Of a stretch of 64,000 bases of DNA, positions 26,501-39,700 are shown one piece after another. The notes beneath the pieces were generated by a model that had not been told where the DNA came from, made no database searches, and worked only from the letters and a program-made list of their open reading frames with translations. The translations under genes were made by a program, and so were the position numbers. The stretch is from Delphinapterus leucas (lineage: Eukaryota; Chordata; Mammalia; Artiodactyla; Monodontidae). The stretch is taken from positions 8,451,321 to 8,515,320 of the forward strand of contig NW_022098037.1 in NCBI RefSeq assembly GCF_002288925.2. The letters are read 5' to 3'. The stretch's first letter is position 1, and each line of letters starts with the position of its first letter.

Positions 26501-29500
26501 CCTGCCGATGCAGGGGACACGGGTTCGTGCCCCGGTCCGGGAAGATCCCACATGCCGCGGAGCGGCTGGGCCCGTGAGCCATGGCCGCTGAGCCTGTGCG
26601 TCCAGAGCCTGTGCTCCGCAACGGGAGAGGCTGCAGCAGTGAGAGGCCCGCATACCGCGAAAAAAAAAAAAGGGACAAATGTATTCTCTGGAAAGTATTG
26701 AGAACTAGTAAACAGTAGAAGCAGCCGGTCTCTTCTAGAAGTCTCAGTTTTCAGCAGGCTGAACCCATAGCCGCCTTTGGGCATGTATGTTTGAATCTTA
26801 GAGGCTTCATTTATAAGTCTCTGTACTAGTTAGGGTCCGTGCAGGAAGCAGAATTTATACCAAGGGTTCAAATTAAGAGACTTTAATGACGAAGCTGCTA
26901 CAGAGGGGTGGGCAGGGCTGAGGAAGCAAACACATGATGCTGGGGCATCCAAGGAGAAGCTCTGGCAGGAAACCATTACCACCAGAGAGTCAGTGGTGGG
27001 GAGGGGGTGGAGTTACCTGAACCCAGTGAGAGTGGGGAGAATGGAAGAAGAGGTATCCATCAGCAGCTGTAGGAACGGTGCTCGAGCAGAGAGGGAGCAG
27101 GAAAGAAATACCTTGACCTTGTTCTCCCCTACCCACTAATATACTGCTGGCAGCTCACTGAGACCAGCTGGAAACTGGCAAGGGGCCCCAAGAGACCATC
27201 CTTCAAGGTTTACCTGCTGGAGCACAAAACACAGTAGAGAAGGTCAGAGAATGGATCTGGAGAGATTTGGAGGCACGCACCCCTTTTCTTCCTCCTGAAT
27301 TCAGAACCAATGGAGGAAGAAGCCCAGGAGACTGAAAGGCAGAGAGTCAATGTTCAGCCTCGTTACTGCTAAGCTAATTGGAGAACAGGGACTTGAGTGT
27401 GTGGCCAGTGCTAGTACTACATCGCTGGCACAGGTGGGCAACTGCAGTGTCCCCTCAGGGTCGACCAGAAGCCTGAGGCCTGTCGGACCCTGAAAGAGGA
27501 TGAGGAAGGGGCTGCTCTGAGCGGGCCCACTTCCTTCTCCCAAATTCCTTCTCTCTGGTGAGGAGGCAGTAGGGGCGGGGAGAGAGGCCGAGAGTGGTAC
27601 ACTAGTGGGACCCCTTCACAGGGAGGATGCATGAGGCCAGACACGTGGCCTGCCCCTCCCTCTTACAGACACGCCTGTACTGACCTGCAGTCTTTCCTTC
27701 CAGGGCACTTGTGTGAGCTGTTCCCTGGTGTATTGGAGCAAATGCCCTGCCGACTCTGAGCCCACAGTGAGTGTGACAGCTTCAGGGAAGCACACGTCAC
27801 CCAAGCAGCCCCGCTGGTGTGGTTTCTCATCCTTTCCATCTTCCCCTCTTAAAAGATATTCGTTCCAACTGGGATAACGTAAGGTTAGCTCTTAGCCTAC
27901 TATATCTGGGGGGATGGTAGAAAGACAGCCCACAGATCTGTGTTTGAGTCCTTGCTCATTTATCCAAGGTAAGTTGCTTCACATATTTACTCTAATTTTC
28001 TTATCCGCAAATGGTAATAATAATAATAAGAACAACAACAGTAGCAGCAGCAGCCTTAGCACAGATAAAACTCCAAGTGCAATGCCTGAATCAAGTAGCC
28101 ACTCAGTAAATGTTCCCTCTCTACTTGCCCTATGAAATAAAACCCAGTGTTTGCGTAAGAGAGGCAAAGCTCTACCCTCACCCTCTTGCGGTCTCTGGCT
28201 GGGCCTGAGAATTAAGTTGACATAAGACAAATTAACAGGAGAAAAGCACAGGTTTTTACACATACCTGAGAGCTTCCATAGGAGAATGAAGACCTGGAGA
28301 AACAGCAAAACCCAAGTGTTTATATAGTATGTTGAGCAAAGACAGGTAACTGTAGAAAAGTAACTAAAATGTGAAATATATTTCACAATGGATACCTACA
28401 TCAAATCATTATTACTATGTTGTACATCTTAAACTTATACAAGTTTTTTGGGTTTTTGTATCTGCTATATTTCAAGTGCCTTTAGCACAAAATAATCCAT
28501 ATGCCAAAGTGGCACGTGTGGGTGTGGCATGTTCTGCTACCCTTCATTTGTATCTGCTCTTCCCAAGCATCATTCTGGAGAGAAATACAAGAAATATCGA
28601 GAAAAATGACACTAGGACCATCAAAACCTTGTCAAGCTTGATAGAATTCTGCACACGTCTATTGAGGTTTATAGATCTGGTTCAGGGAGCATAGAGATCA
28701 ATAAGATATTGCTTTGTTTTGTTTTGGTCTTGAGAAGCTCTAATCTAAAAAGGAAAACAGGTAATTTTTCTTGGCATAATTTATATGCCAAGTAAATACT
28801 CTACTGGTAGCAGAAGCAACGTGTTCTAAGGTAAGATTGGCGATAGAAATTCCTGCCTCTAAGTTCATCCTAAGAAAGAACTTCCCAACCAGCCAGTTCA
28901 TTCCACACTAGAATAGATCGCTATTATAAAGAAGGTGATGAGTTTTTTTTAACACCATCCTATTGTGGAGCATTTCATAAAGAAAAACATTAAAATTAAA
29001 TAGGCACAGGTGTTCAGATATTTATTTTGCTCAGTGAAGCCATCACCCCTGAGTCCTGCAGGATGCTGTCGACCAGGGCATATGGACAGGGAGAAGAGAA
29101 GAGGAAACTGTGGTGACTGGCATCCCAGTGAGTGCTGTGTGCCAGACATTGTTCTAAGTGCCTCATGCAGCAAACCTATGAGGGGGGCACGTTATAACCA
29201 GAGTGTAACCTGGGAACTAAGGCGAGGAAACATAAAAGCCCTCCCACAAGGTCACACAGCTGGTACACGCAGACCATGATCCTACATTGCCTCAGCCCAA
29301 AGAAGGAGGGAGAGAGTAAAGGAAAAAATGAGACACATGGGTCAGAGCCAATAGAACCCCTAAACTGCCCCTCCCGTGCTCCCATGGTCTATACTTGGCT
29401 AATTATCCTGACAGCCAACAAGGGGGTTGAATAGTCCTTCCTCATCGACCTGAGAATTCCTTTAGACATTTAAGATTTTAGGATTTTACTGCCCATGGTT

Positions 29501-30694
29501 TTCCCTGCTCTCTTCTTAAGTAGGAGCCTAAGATGAAGGAGTACCTCCATATCCACTTTTATCTAACATAAAATTTGAGCCATGGACTAAATGCTCAGCA
29601 CAAAACTTGAGATCAGCATTTTTGTCCTATTTCACAGATTAGACAGCATGACTTGCCTCTGAGATCCTAAAGGTAGTAGGTGGTAAGATCCATTCTCTCG
29701 ACCTGCCACTTACTATCAGTGTTCTTAAGAAAAAGGATTTAACCCGTCCGGGCCTCAGTTTCCTTACCTATAAAAAAGGGATGAGAAATACCCACATGGA
29801 GTTGAAGATTGATGACCTCATACAGGCAATGTGTCTGACCTTAGTAGGTTCTCAATAAATGGTAGTTCTCCGTAATTCTGAGTGGGTAGCAGAGGTTAGA
29901 GAATAGAAAGAAATCTGCCCCTATACCCCACAATTCCTAAGAGGAAAACTCAGACTCTCACTATTTTTTTGGTTGATCTTTGTACAAATTAGGAGGAAAA
30001 TCTCTAATTGTTCCAAAATGCCTATATAGGAAGTGGTTAGGGATGGTTATTAATTGGAAGGGGAGGCTAAGCCACATCCTGGATGCACAGGAACATGTTC
30101 CCTGATTGATTAACAATGTCTTCCAGGGCATGAGAAGGGACGGAAAGGTACATATGCCCTGCGTGGTGCAAACCCTGGCCTGTATTCTTCCAACAAGGAA
30201 ACAGGCTTAACAGGGTGGCAGCTCTGCCTGGGCCCTGTGTGGGCTGTGTGCTCTAGCACTCTTTCCTAGCGCTGACAGTAAAACAGAAGAAGATTGTCTG
30301 GTGTCTGTAGAAGCCGAGTCATGCCCAGAGGACCTCAAAATACAGACTGCGATGCTCTTCCTCATTGGCTTTCTTCCAGACACTCTTCACACGCAAATGT
30401 GTCTACACTGGCCGAATCAGGAGCCTGAAGAATGGCTGTGCCAGATACTGTAATGCCACCGTGAAGGTGAGGCTTGTGTGTGGCCGGGGCCCTTATCCAG
30501 ACCACCAAGGCCTTGCACAGAAGCCCACAGGGCTGGGCAGCTCTTGGACCCCAGGGTCTGTGAGTCACAGGTTGCCCTTGGGTTGACCCACAGGTTGACC
30601 ATGTCTTCTTGCAAAGGAAGGGAAGGGCAGAGTCCCCACACAGCGGCCAGGTCACCCCCTCCCTGCATCCATTCATCCCATGGTTCCTATCCCT

Positions 30695-30727
<33 letters not shown>

Positions 30728-33700
30728 CCTGCCCCCCCCTTTTTTTGCCTCGTCCTTTTCTGGGTTCTCGCTCGCTCCGGCGCTGGTATTTTTAGGTTTG
30801 GTGCTGTTGTTGCATTGGGCGATGCTNNNNNNNNNNNNNNNNNNNNNNNNNNNNNNNNNNNNNNNNNNNNNNNNNNNNNNNNNNNNNNNNNNNNNNNNNN
30901 NNNNNNNNNNNNNNNNNNNNNNNNNNGGCACGAACCCGTGTCCCCTGCATCGGCAGGCGGACTCTCAACCACTGCGCCACCAGGGAAGCCCCCTATCACT
31001 CTTAATATGGAGCCCACACCCTTGACACTACCCTGCGTGGCCCACCCTCTGCAGCGTCCCTGGCCTGTCTCTCACCCTCATTCCCACCTCAGCGGGTGTG
31101 CCTTTGCCATTCCCTCCTGGAAGAATGTTCTTCCAGGTTTTCTTGGGGCTGACTGACCTCTCAAGTCTCCATCCGACCCTCATCTCCTCTGTCGCCGCCC
31201 AATCCACAGTGCCCCCGCCAATCTCCCCACATCTCTGCTCCCACCTGCCACCACCTGATAACGGCACTTTGATTTCCCGGTACTTACTGCTATCTGAAAT
31301 CCTCTTTTTTTTCTTTTTAAATGTATCGTCTCTTCCCTGACTAGATGGAACACGGGCTCCATGAGCCCAAGCCTTTATCAATCTTGCTGTCACAGTACCA
31401 GAGCCAAGCCAGCAGCCCGGGGTGGCCCTCAGGGGATTTGTGGTGAACAGGTGGCTGAGCACAGGCCACGCCATCATCTACAAGAGAAGAAGTCGTGCTC
31501 CTAAGGGTGGGAGGGGCTGATACTGCTTGAGATCGTAACGGAAATTAAAATGTATTGATATTTCCTTTGAGGAACTGGCACTCTGCCTGGGATTCCAAAA
31601 GGCAACACACATTTTGTTTCTCAGATACCAAAGTGCTGCAACGGCTTCTACGGGCCCGACTGCAACCAGTGTCCAGGAGGCTTCTCGAATCCATGCTCCG
31701 GGAATGGGCAGGTGATAAAGACTGAGGCTTACTTTTTCACAAATGCTGAGGTTGACCTGTGTTAAGTCGAAAAGTAATTTTTAAAACCACTAAACCAAGA
31801 AATGGTACAATGCCAGTCACTGTTCCCAGGGAGTAAAAGAAACAGATCAGTTGCTAAAAGAAAAGAGGGTGTCTGCAGGAGAAGGAATTTTGCCTGGGGG
31901 AGTGGCAGGGGGCAGGGTGTCCAGTGATGTCGCTTCTGGTCTGCTTTCCTACTGCTGATGGCGTGACTTTGAGCAACTCAGCAAGGCTCTCTGGACCCCA
32001 GTTTCCCCGTGTGGGAGATAGCAGGACTGGCCTGCATTGATCTCCAAGTCTTTTTAGGGCCGAGATTTTACTATTCTTAAGGAAAAAAAAAAAGCACTGC
32101 CCAGTGAATGCTTTCTTTAAGATTTTTTTTTTTTTTTTGGCTGCCTCGGGTCTTAGTTGCAACACTCGGGATCTTCATTGCAGCGCATGGGCTTCTCTCT
32201 AGCTGTGGCGTGCAGGTTTTCTCTCTCTAGTTGTGGCAGTCAGGCTCCCTGGCGCGTGGGCTCTAGTTTGTGGCACGCAGGCTCTCTAGCTGAGGTGCGC
32301 GAGCTCAGTAGTTGTGGCATGCAGGCTTAGTTGCCCCACCGCGTGTGGGATCTTAGTTCCCGGACCAGGGATCGAACCCATGTCCCCTGCATTGGAAGGC
32401 GGATTCTTTACCACTGGACCCCCAGGGAAGTCCTGAATGCTTTTTTTAGCCCATCTGCAAAACCTATGAAATGTAAGAGCCAAAACTTAACTCACCTAGC
32501 GTGGAGGCCAGGGCTAAACATACAAAGGTAATAGTAGCTGTGGTTCATATGGGGAAATTATGGATCTGCACATATAAGGAATCCACATCGAAAATATGCC
32601 CCTTTCAAGGGGAAGGAAAAACTGCATGACCACCAAGTGGGGACACCACACAGGCCAGGGGAATAGGGCGAAGCTGCTACAAATTAACTACTGTACCTGG
32701 GTGTTCCGGGACCCAAGCCCAATTCTGATACGTGTCAGTCAATACAAATCTAACCTTGAAAGAGCTGGGGAGATGAGGGGTAAAATGCTCACACTGAAGG
32801 GAAAAACGCTGCCGTTTGGAGTCACATAGCTGAGCATGTGAGCATCTGGAGAGAAAGGCCTGCCTTCAATCTGATTGTCAGTGGTTTATCGGGCTGCCCC
32901 TTAAGCATTGTTTAGAGGTTCCATTTCACCACTGTGACACCCCCCCCACCCCCGACCAAATGACTTCCTGTGAAGTTCTGAATCCTGGCTCGGGACACCC
33001 ATATGTCACTGTCTTAGCTTCCTACCCACGACTCCACTTTCCACAGGGGTTCCCAAAGAGTCATTTCAAGCAGAATTGAATCTGAGTCAAAGAAGCAGGC
33101 CAGGAAACGAAAGCATCTGGGACTCCTCGCCTGGGGCGTGTTGTCCTGATGGCCAGGGGCCCTGCCTTTGTTTGCAGTGCGCCGACGGCCTCGACGGCAA
33201 TGGGACATGCGTTTGCCAGGATGGCTTCCAGGGCTCCCGGTGTCAGTTCTGCTCGGACCCCAATAAATACGGACCTCGGTGTGACAAAAGTAAGTGTCGC
33301 TTCCTGAGCTGCCTTCTGCTCCTCACCCGGGGTCCCTGCAGCACTGCAGTGCAGTCCTGGTATCAGGTGCCCCTTGGCTTGGTGGATGCCCTTATCACAG
33401 GGTATTTCTTAAGCACTTGGGTCCCAAACAGTGCACATACCAGGTTGCTGGGCCCCACTCACAGAGCTTTGAGATAGGAGGCCTGGGTGGTACCTGAGGA
33501 TTTGCATCTCTGACAAGTTCCCTGAGATGTCAACACTGCTGGCCCAAGACCACACTTTGAAAACCAGTCTTTTAGGGTTTCCCCACATACCTGAAGTGAT
33601 TGTGGGCTCCATATCAGAAAACAGACTCCCCATCTTTCAAGCAGTCCTCTTCCATCAGCTCCTCCCTTTGCTAAATGTGTGACCTTGGGTTAGTTACTAC

Positions 33701-36700
33701 ACCTCTCTAGGCCTCAATTTCCTCATCTATAAAATGGGGATAATAATAGTAACTACCTCGTAAGGCTAGTACAAGTTATAAATGGAAAGCACTTGCCTTA
33801 AAACAATGCCTAGCGCCTAGTATGCACTACCAATATTATTATCTGTTATTGTTATTATTATCTATTATTGTTGGTACTGTTACTCTTATGCTGAGTTCAG
33901 TGATAGAAATGTCCAGAAGCTCATAGAACGTGTAGGAAGTTCCACAACACTAGGCATTGAAAAAAAAAATGCAGTTATATAATCTTAGAAAACACATTAT
34001 GTTCTTAAAAATAACACCATGTGAATATTTAAGTACATAGATAGAAATATACATCTATCTATCTAAGCTAAGATTAGAACTTGACAGAAAAAAAAAAAAT
34101 GAATAGACCAGAGCTTGCTGTGGAGTCAAACCAACCTGAAGTTCCGTCTTCACTCTGCAACTTACTGGCTCTACGACCTTGGAAGAAATCTCTCATTGAA
34201 GCTTAACTTCCCCATTTATAAAATGAAGACAATATTGGTACCCACTTCATAGGTTGTTGATTAAGTTAGATCATAATTTAGGACTTTAGCCCAGAGCATG
34301 CACCTAGCAAATAATCAATAAATGAAGCCATTCTTATTACTATCACTACTAACTCCACTCATCTGTTACAAAACACACCACCCCTCTCCTCTCTTACCTT
34401 GTCTGATCTTCATGGCTACCTCTCAAGAAGGACGGGACACCAGAGCCCAGCAGATTTGTGGCTGCTGATCCTAGTCTGATGCTCTTTTTGCCAAATAAGG
34501 TTTCTGAGGGAAAAAAATAGGAGTTTATTCCAAAGCCTGTTGACATAGGCATTTTTATGAGGCCAGTAGTCACGATGCCGAGGCTGGGGCAGCAGTGGTG
34601 GCTTCCCGCTCCAAAGCCTCTTGTCCAGGTCTGTTGCTGCCCACCGCCTCATGCAGGGGAGCTTCCTCTTCATTCTGGGGTCTTGTTCCTTGCTAACCAA
34701 GCCCTGACGTCCTTAAAAGTTTATGAAAAGTTTTCTTTGTTTTAAAACCAGCTGTGCTTTGCCAGCCCTCACTGTGTTTCTCTTTCCTGGATGCTGGCTC
34801 CAAGCCCCGACACAAATCCCTTTCCCATCAGTCCCTTCTGGGGCAAAACCACACATTCCTTCATTTCTGATCACATTTAAGCCCCCAAATCCTTGCCACC
34901 TGCCTTTGAGAGTCTCCAGAATGTTCTTTTCACTTCCACATGCAGAGGAGCCTGAGTCTGATACGCTGGCTCACATTGCAACTTTTAAATACCTGTAATC
35001 AAAAGCAAAGTTAGCAGCTAAAGTTTAAAGTTTAAGATGATAACAGACAGTGGAAATGCCAGTCGATATACTGATCGCCTGGTTACTCATGGTCACTAAC
35101 GGAAATGGAATTTGAAGGTCTGAGTTCAAGTCCCTGTTTGGGAACTTGCCAGCAAGTCAGGCAATTTGTTTTACCTCTCTGGGCCTCAGTTTCCTCATCT
35201 GGAAAATGGGGATGGTAAAAGTATTGATACCTATCTCCTGAGGCTGGTGACTATGAATGAGAGGGTACAGGATAAAGGCTGGCCCAATGCCTAGAACAAG
35301 GTCAGTGTGCAAATATTGGGCATGAGTTAGCATTGGTTTGCTGTGATGGAGGGTGAAGTGCAAATATGTAAGCCACACATCAGAGGCTGTGCCGGCAGGA
35401 GAAATCACTTCCAGAATGTCTTCAGGAAAAGGTGAGAAATTTCCAGACTAAACTCTCCTACCATGAAGTAGGTGAAAATTGAGCTCCTTGGCCTCTTTCA
35501 CACCATCACAACCCACCCTCCCCCTGCACCCCACACACAGACACACAAAGCATCCCGAAGACCAAGCTCTTCTCACCGAGAGCTGTCCTGGCACACGAGA
35601 AAGACGCTGAGAAATAGCGTCCAGAGCCTTCCGCGTCTCAGCCCCGGGTTCTGCACCTACAGGAGTGAGTGCGGGGTGAGGGGAGGGTCCCTGTCCTCCA
35701 TGACCCATGTGCCCATTGCTAAGCTTGTCCCCAAGCCCTGAACGGCCCTCTTCCTTCCCTTCCAGGGTGTCTGTGCAGTTTCGGAACGTGTGACAACAGA
35801 ATTGACAGTGACGGTGCCTGTCTCCCCGGCACCTGCAGGGACGGCTCCGCCGGGAGATTCTGCCACAAGCAGACCTCAGCCTGCGGGCCCTACATGCAGT
35901 TCTGTCACATCCATGCCACCTGCGAATACAGCAATGGGACAGCAAGGTAGGCCGGTCGGGGAGGGGGGATTGCCATCCTTAACGGCCCATGGCCACCGTG
36001 TTACCTGTAGACACACCCAACCCATATCTAAACTCTTCATAAACTAAGCCCTGTTCTCTTCAGCTGCCAGTATGGCTTTTGTGGAGAAAACCTCAGACTG
36101 AGCTGGGTTCAAAGTTTGCAGCATGCCCTGCTTTGAAACTTACCAGCTGTGTGACCTTGGGCAGTTACTTAACCTATCTGAGCCTCACTTTTGTCATCAG
36201 TACAATAAGCGTGATGTTGCCTACCTAGCAGGGCAGTTGTGGAGATTCGAAGAACTGAATGCCAAATCATCCAGCCCCAGGGCTAGTACATCATAGGTGT
36301 TCAGTCATGGAAACTGCAGTTATTACCATCACTCATGTGAAGGAAATGAAGATTTGCCCACCAACTTTCCAACCCTTTAAAAACGCCTTTACTTCCTAAG
36401 GTCATTAATAACTACTCCCCTGTTAAAGGCATCTTACAAGAAATTGGATCGTTGGTCACTGGATCACCATTTGTTTTCTTAATGCTATCTAACATATGAA
36501 GTGGGCTTGGGGGGAACATGTCAGAGGAAATTTTCCTCTCTGGGAATATCTGGTTCAAAGGCAGTAACCATGCAAAAAATAGCCTGGGAAATGCAGACAT
36601 ACATGTAGAATTCTTAGCCTTATTTTTGCAGCACTTTTCTGAATTTGTAATTACCTAATCATTTGCTTACCCGTTTGTGACCTGTCTCCCCCACCAGTCT

Positions 36701-39700
36701 GCAGGAAGCATGGGGCAGAGACTGACTTTGCTCTTCCATGGTGGTACAATAGGAATGCATCCTCCTAAGGAGTTCGTATATACATCAGTGCATAAGGCGA
36801 AAGTCGCAAGTCACCGAAATTGCCCTTAAAACCTCCTAAGGGAATTCCCTGGCGGTCCAGAGGCTAGGACTCGGCGCTCTCACTGCTGGGGCCTGGGTTC
36901 AACCGCTGGTCAGAAACTAAGATACTGCAAGCCGTGAGGCACGGCCAGAAAAAAATTAAAAGTAAATAAATAAACAATAAATAAATTTAAAAACCTCTAA
37001 TCACCCACAGGGGATCATCAACATGGGTCTGTATTTACTATATAAACTTAGGTAAATCAATGTTGAAACAGATCAATCTTTTTTTTTTAGATTAATCTAT
37101 CAATCTATTTCTTCATTTGGGGACCACCTAAAGTATTTAGTTCTTCTAGGATTCTTGATGCATGAAAAATAATTTTATTTAGAGTTTTGTGAAGCACGTA
37201 TGACTGAATCTGCAATAGTGACGTGGGCGTGTGATAGGTGTCCCAGCACCTATCACAGGGCACTCAGTAAATACTGGTAGACCAAACAAATGAATGAATG
37301 AATGGTCCTATTTTACAGCTAAAGTTTCAAGGTGGAGCATTTTGAGAGGAGTGCCTGAGGGCGTGATGGATCATGGAATCAGGTACCTGAGAATGTTGTG
37401 CTCTAAAAAAAAGAACATCTGAGAGATCAGAGAAGGGAGAGAGGGGAGGTCTCACCTGATTGTCATGTTCAAATCACTGAACTGTCACACAGAAGAGAGT
37501 GTCGTTCTCTGCTGAACCAGAGGTAATGACTTGAGGTATAAAGGGACAGATTCCAGCCCCATAAGAACAGAAAAGCCGCCCAGTGTCGAGCCTGAGAAGG
37601 TGCAAGTGTGAGCAAGTGCCCTGCTGAACGCCCCATGTGCAGTCACTCTATACCACAGCTTTATGAGGGAGATGTTAGACCCATTTTCCAGGTGAGGAAA
37701 CAGTCTCCCAGAGGTTAAGGGACTCGCTCAGGGTCACACAACTGCTAAGAGGTGGGGCCTGGATACCCACCCAGGTGTACCTGACTGCAGACCCAGGAGT
37801 GCTGGTGGCCACCATGGTACATGGCTCCCCCAACAAGGGCAAAGTGTCAGGCCACCTGGCCGTGAACACGTTCACCCCTGGCTGGCTGGTCTTCTTGGGG
37901 AGGGGTGGGATAGTTAGTGCTTATATTTCTAGGGCTGACTTTGTGCGCTCACTCTTCTTTGCAGCTGTGTTTGCAAAGCAGGGTATGAAGGGGACGGAAG
38001 CCTCTGCTCAGAGACGGACCCTTGTTCGGGATTAACCCGAGGGGGCTGCAGCCGCAATGTGAGTGTTGGTCTTTATTTCCAAGCTGCCAGGTTTTTTAGG
38101 AAATCCTGAGGGAAGACCTTCCAAGAGGCAGTGTCAGATGACTTCATTGCATGAGGCACATTTGCTTGAACCCTGCATTTTAAAGATGGTGCCAGGTACC
38201 TTCTGTGAGCCTCCACTTCCTAAGTTCACGTGTGCTGGGGGAGCCCCAGGTTCACATGTGCAGGGGTATTGGGCTTCTAAAAACACAACCAAAGGATCAG
38301 ATACTGGAGATCATTAGTAATAAACTTCTGATTCAGACATTACAGCTTACAAGTGACTTTCATGTATGTGATCTCATTTGCTCTTCCCACCAACCCATTG
38401 AAGCAGGTGTTGTTTATCCCCATTTTACTGATCAGGAAACTGAGGCTCAGAGACTTTAAGTGACTTGCCTTAAGTTCTATTAGTGTCAGGGGTATAGCCC
38501 AAGCTGACTGTTGCTTTCATTAATACCTTCTGAATATCACCACCACCACCCGGCCAAGGTCACCTTCATTCCTTACCCACAGTTTAATAACTGTTCTCCC
38601 TGATGCTCCTCTTGGCTATAGCCACAGCCAGAGTGGATCAGATCATGTTTCCCCCTTGCTGAAATCCCTTTGGGAACTTCCCCTGGCTCTGAGGATGACA
38701 TCAGATGCAAATGCCTTGCCCAACCCTCCAGACTGCGCCTGGGCAAGCCCCACCCTCTCAGCCTCATCTGGACAACTTACCTTGCACCTCTCACTCTGTC
38801 CTTCAGCTTCCTGGTGTGGTCATCCTGAAAGGCCTGGAATTGGTACAGGTAGGAGCTTGGGCTAAAGCATCATACAGACCTGGGTTCATGCCTCTTTACA
38901 GCTGTGTGATCTTGGGCAAGTCACTTACCTCCTCTGAGCCTCAGTTTCCTTATCTGTAAAATAGAGATAATCACAGTACCTTCCTCAAGATGATGGCTTA
39001 CACCTACAAAACATTCAGAACAATCCCTGGCTCAATAAATGGCAGTGACATTAGTGATGGTGGCCATTAGCTGGCCAAAAACAAGCAAATGTGTTCTTTA
39101 AGTCATCTTATCTTTTCCATTGATCTTAATGCAAATGCGTGTTTTAATCATTTCCTTTGCACTCCATGTAAATATAAGCTGCTTCAGTGCACCTCTGGAA
39201 ATCCTTGCTTTGCACTTGGAATCTTGCAGCTGGACTGGGGTTTCAGAGGTTTTGCTGCTGCTTTTCCTCCTGTAGGCAGAATGCATCAGAACTGGCAGGG
39301 GAACCCACATCTGCATATGCCGTCAGGGATGGACGGGGGACGGAAGGGATTGCTCAGAGATCAACACCTGCCTGCTGCCCAGTGCTGGCAGCTGCCACCA
39401 CAATGCAACCTGTTTGTACATCGGCCCCGGGCAGGTAGGTGTGATGAGCTGGAGAGCCAAGAGGAAGCAGGATTCCTGGAGTAGATTGTTTTTTCCCCTA
39501 GACACAGAAGTACTTTGGCTAGAATTTACTGCAGCTCTTCTATCATTTGTAGCAGTGGGAAAGGGTTAATTGTCACAACAAACCTATGATGTAGGTACTG
39601 TTTTTTTTCACCTTTTGACCCCATTTACCCTCACCACACCCCACCCCACCCAACCTCTGGCAACCACCAGTCTGTTCTCCATATCTATGAGCTTGGTTTT

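Larger units (their letters stand above)
25685..27703 (+). other. Intron 10
   Basis: Contains an unclassified repeat (25913-26050), a CHR SINE and, around 26820-27280, a diverged repeat I cannot name that shares motifs with 56248-56350. 27280-27703 shows no element. Confidence 0.75.
27767..30379 (+). other. Intron 11
   Basis: Contains a MIR with a trinucleotide run (27915-28120), an LTR-like segment around 28140-28345 that I cannot classify, an L1-3'-end-like piece near 28350-28450, and two more MIRs. 28450-29090 and 29880-30379 show nothing clear. Confidence 0.75.
30467..31624 (+). other. Intron 12
   Basis: Contains a CHR SINE broken by a 100-N gap (30697-30991). 30991-31624 is otherwise unique-looking. 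Confidence 0.85.
33290..35765 (+). other. Intron 14
   Basis: Holds a MER5A piece and three sense MIRs. 34345-35100 contains a repeat-like segment (34400-34750) I cannot classify. Confidence 0.75.
35947..37964 (+). other. Intron 15
   Basis: Contains two MIRs and a short CHR-related SINE. 36325-36830 and 37000-37625 show no clear element apart from an L2/MIR-like tail at 37240-37310. Confidence 0.75.
38059..39275 (+). other. Intron 16
   Basis: Two MIRs of opposite orientation (38330-38500 and 38850-39060). The rest is unassigned. Confidence 0.8.

Noticed and set aside
30362..31156. Open frames of up to 189 codons crossing 30827-30926
   Set aside because: They are bridged through 100 N and homopolymers in a damaged SINE; not real.
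35448..35945. 165-codon minus-strand open frame
   Set aside because: It is antisense to STAB2 exon 15 and its flanks; no domain, and the plus-strand exon explains the sequence.
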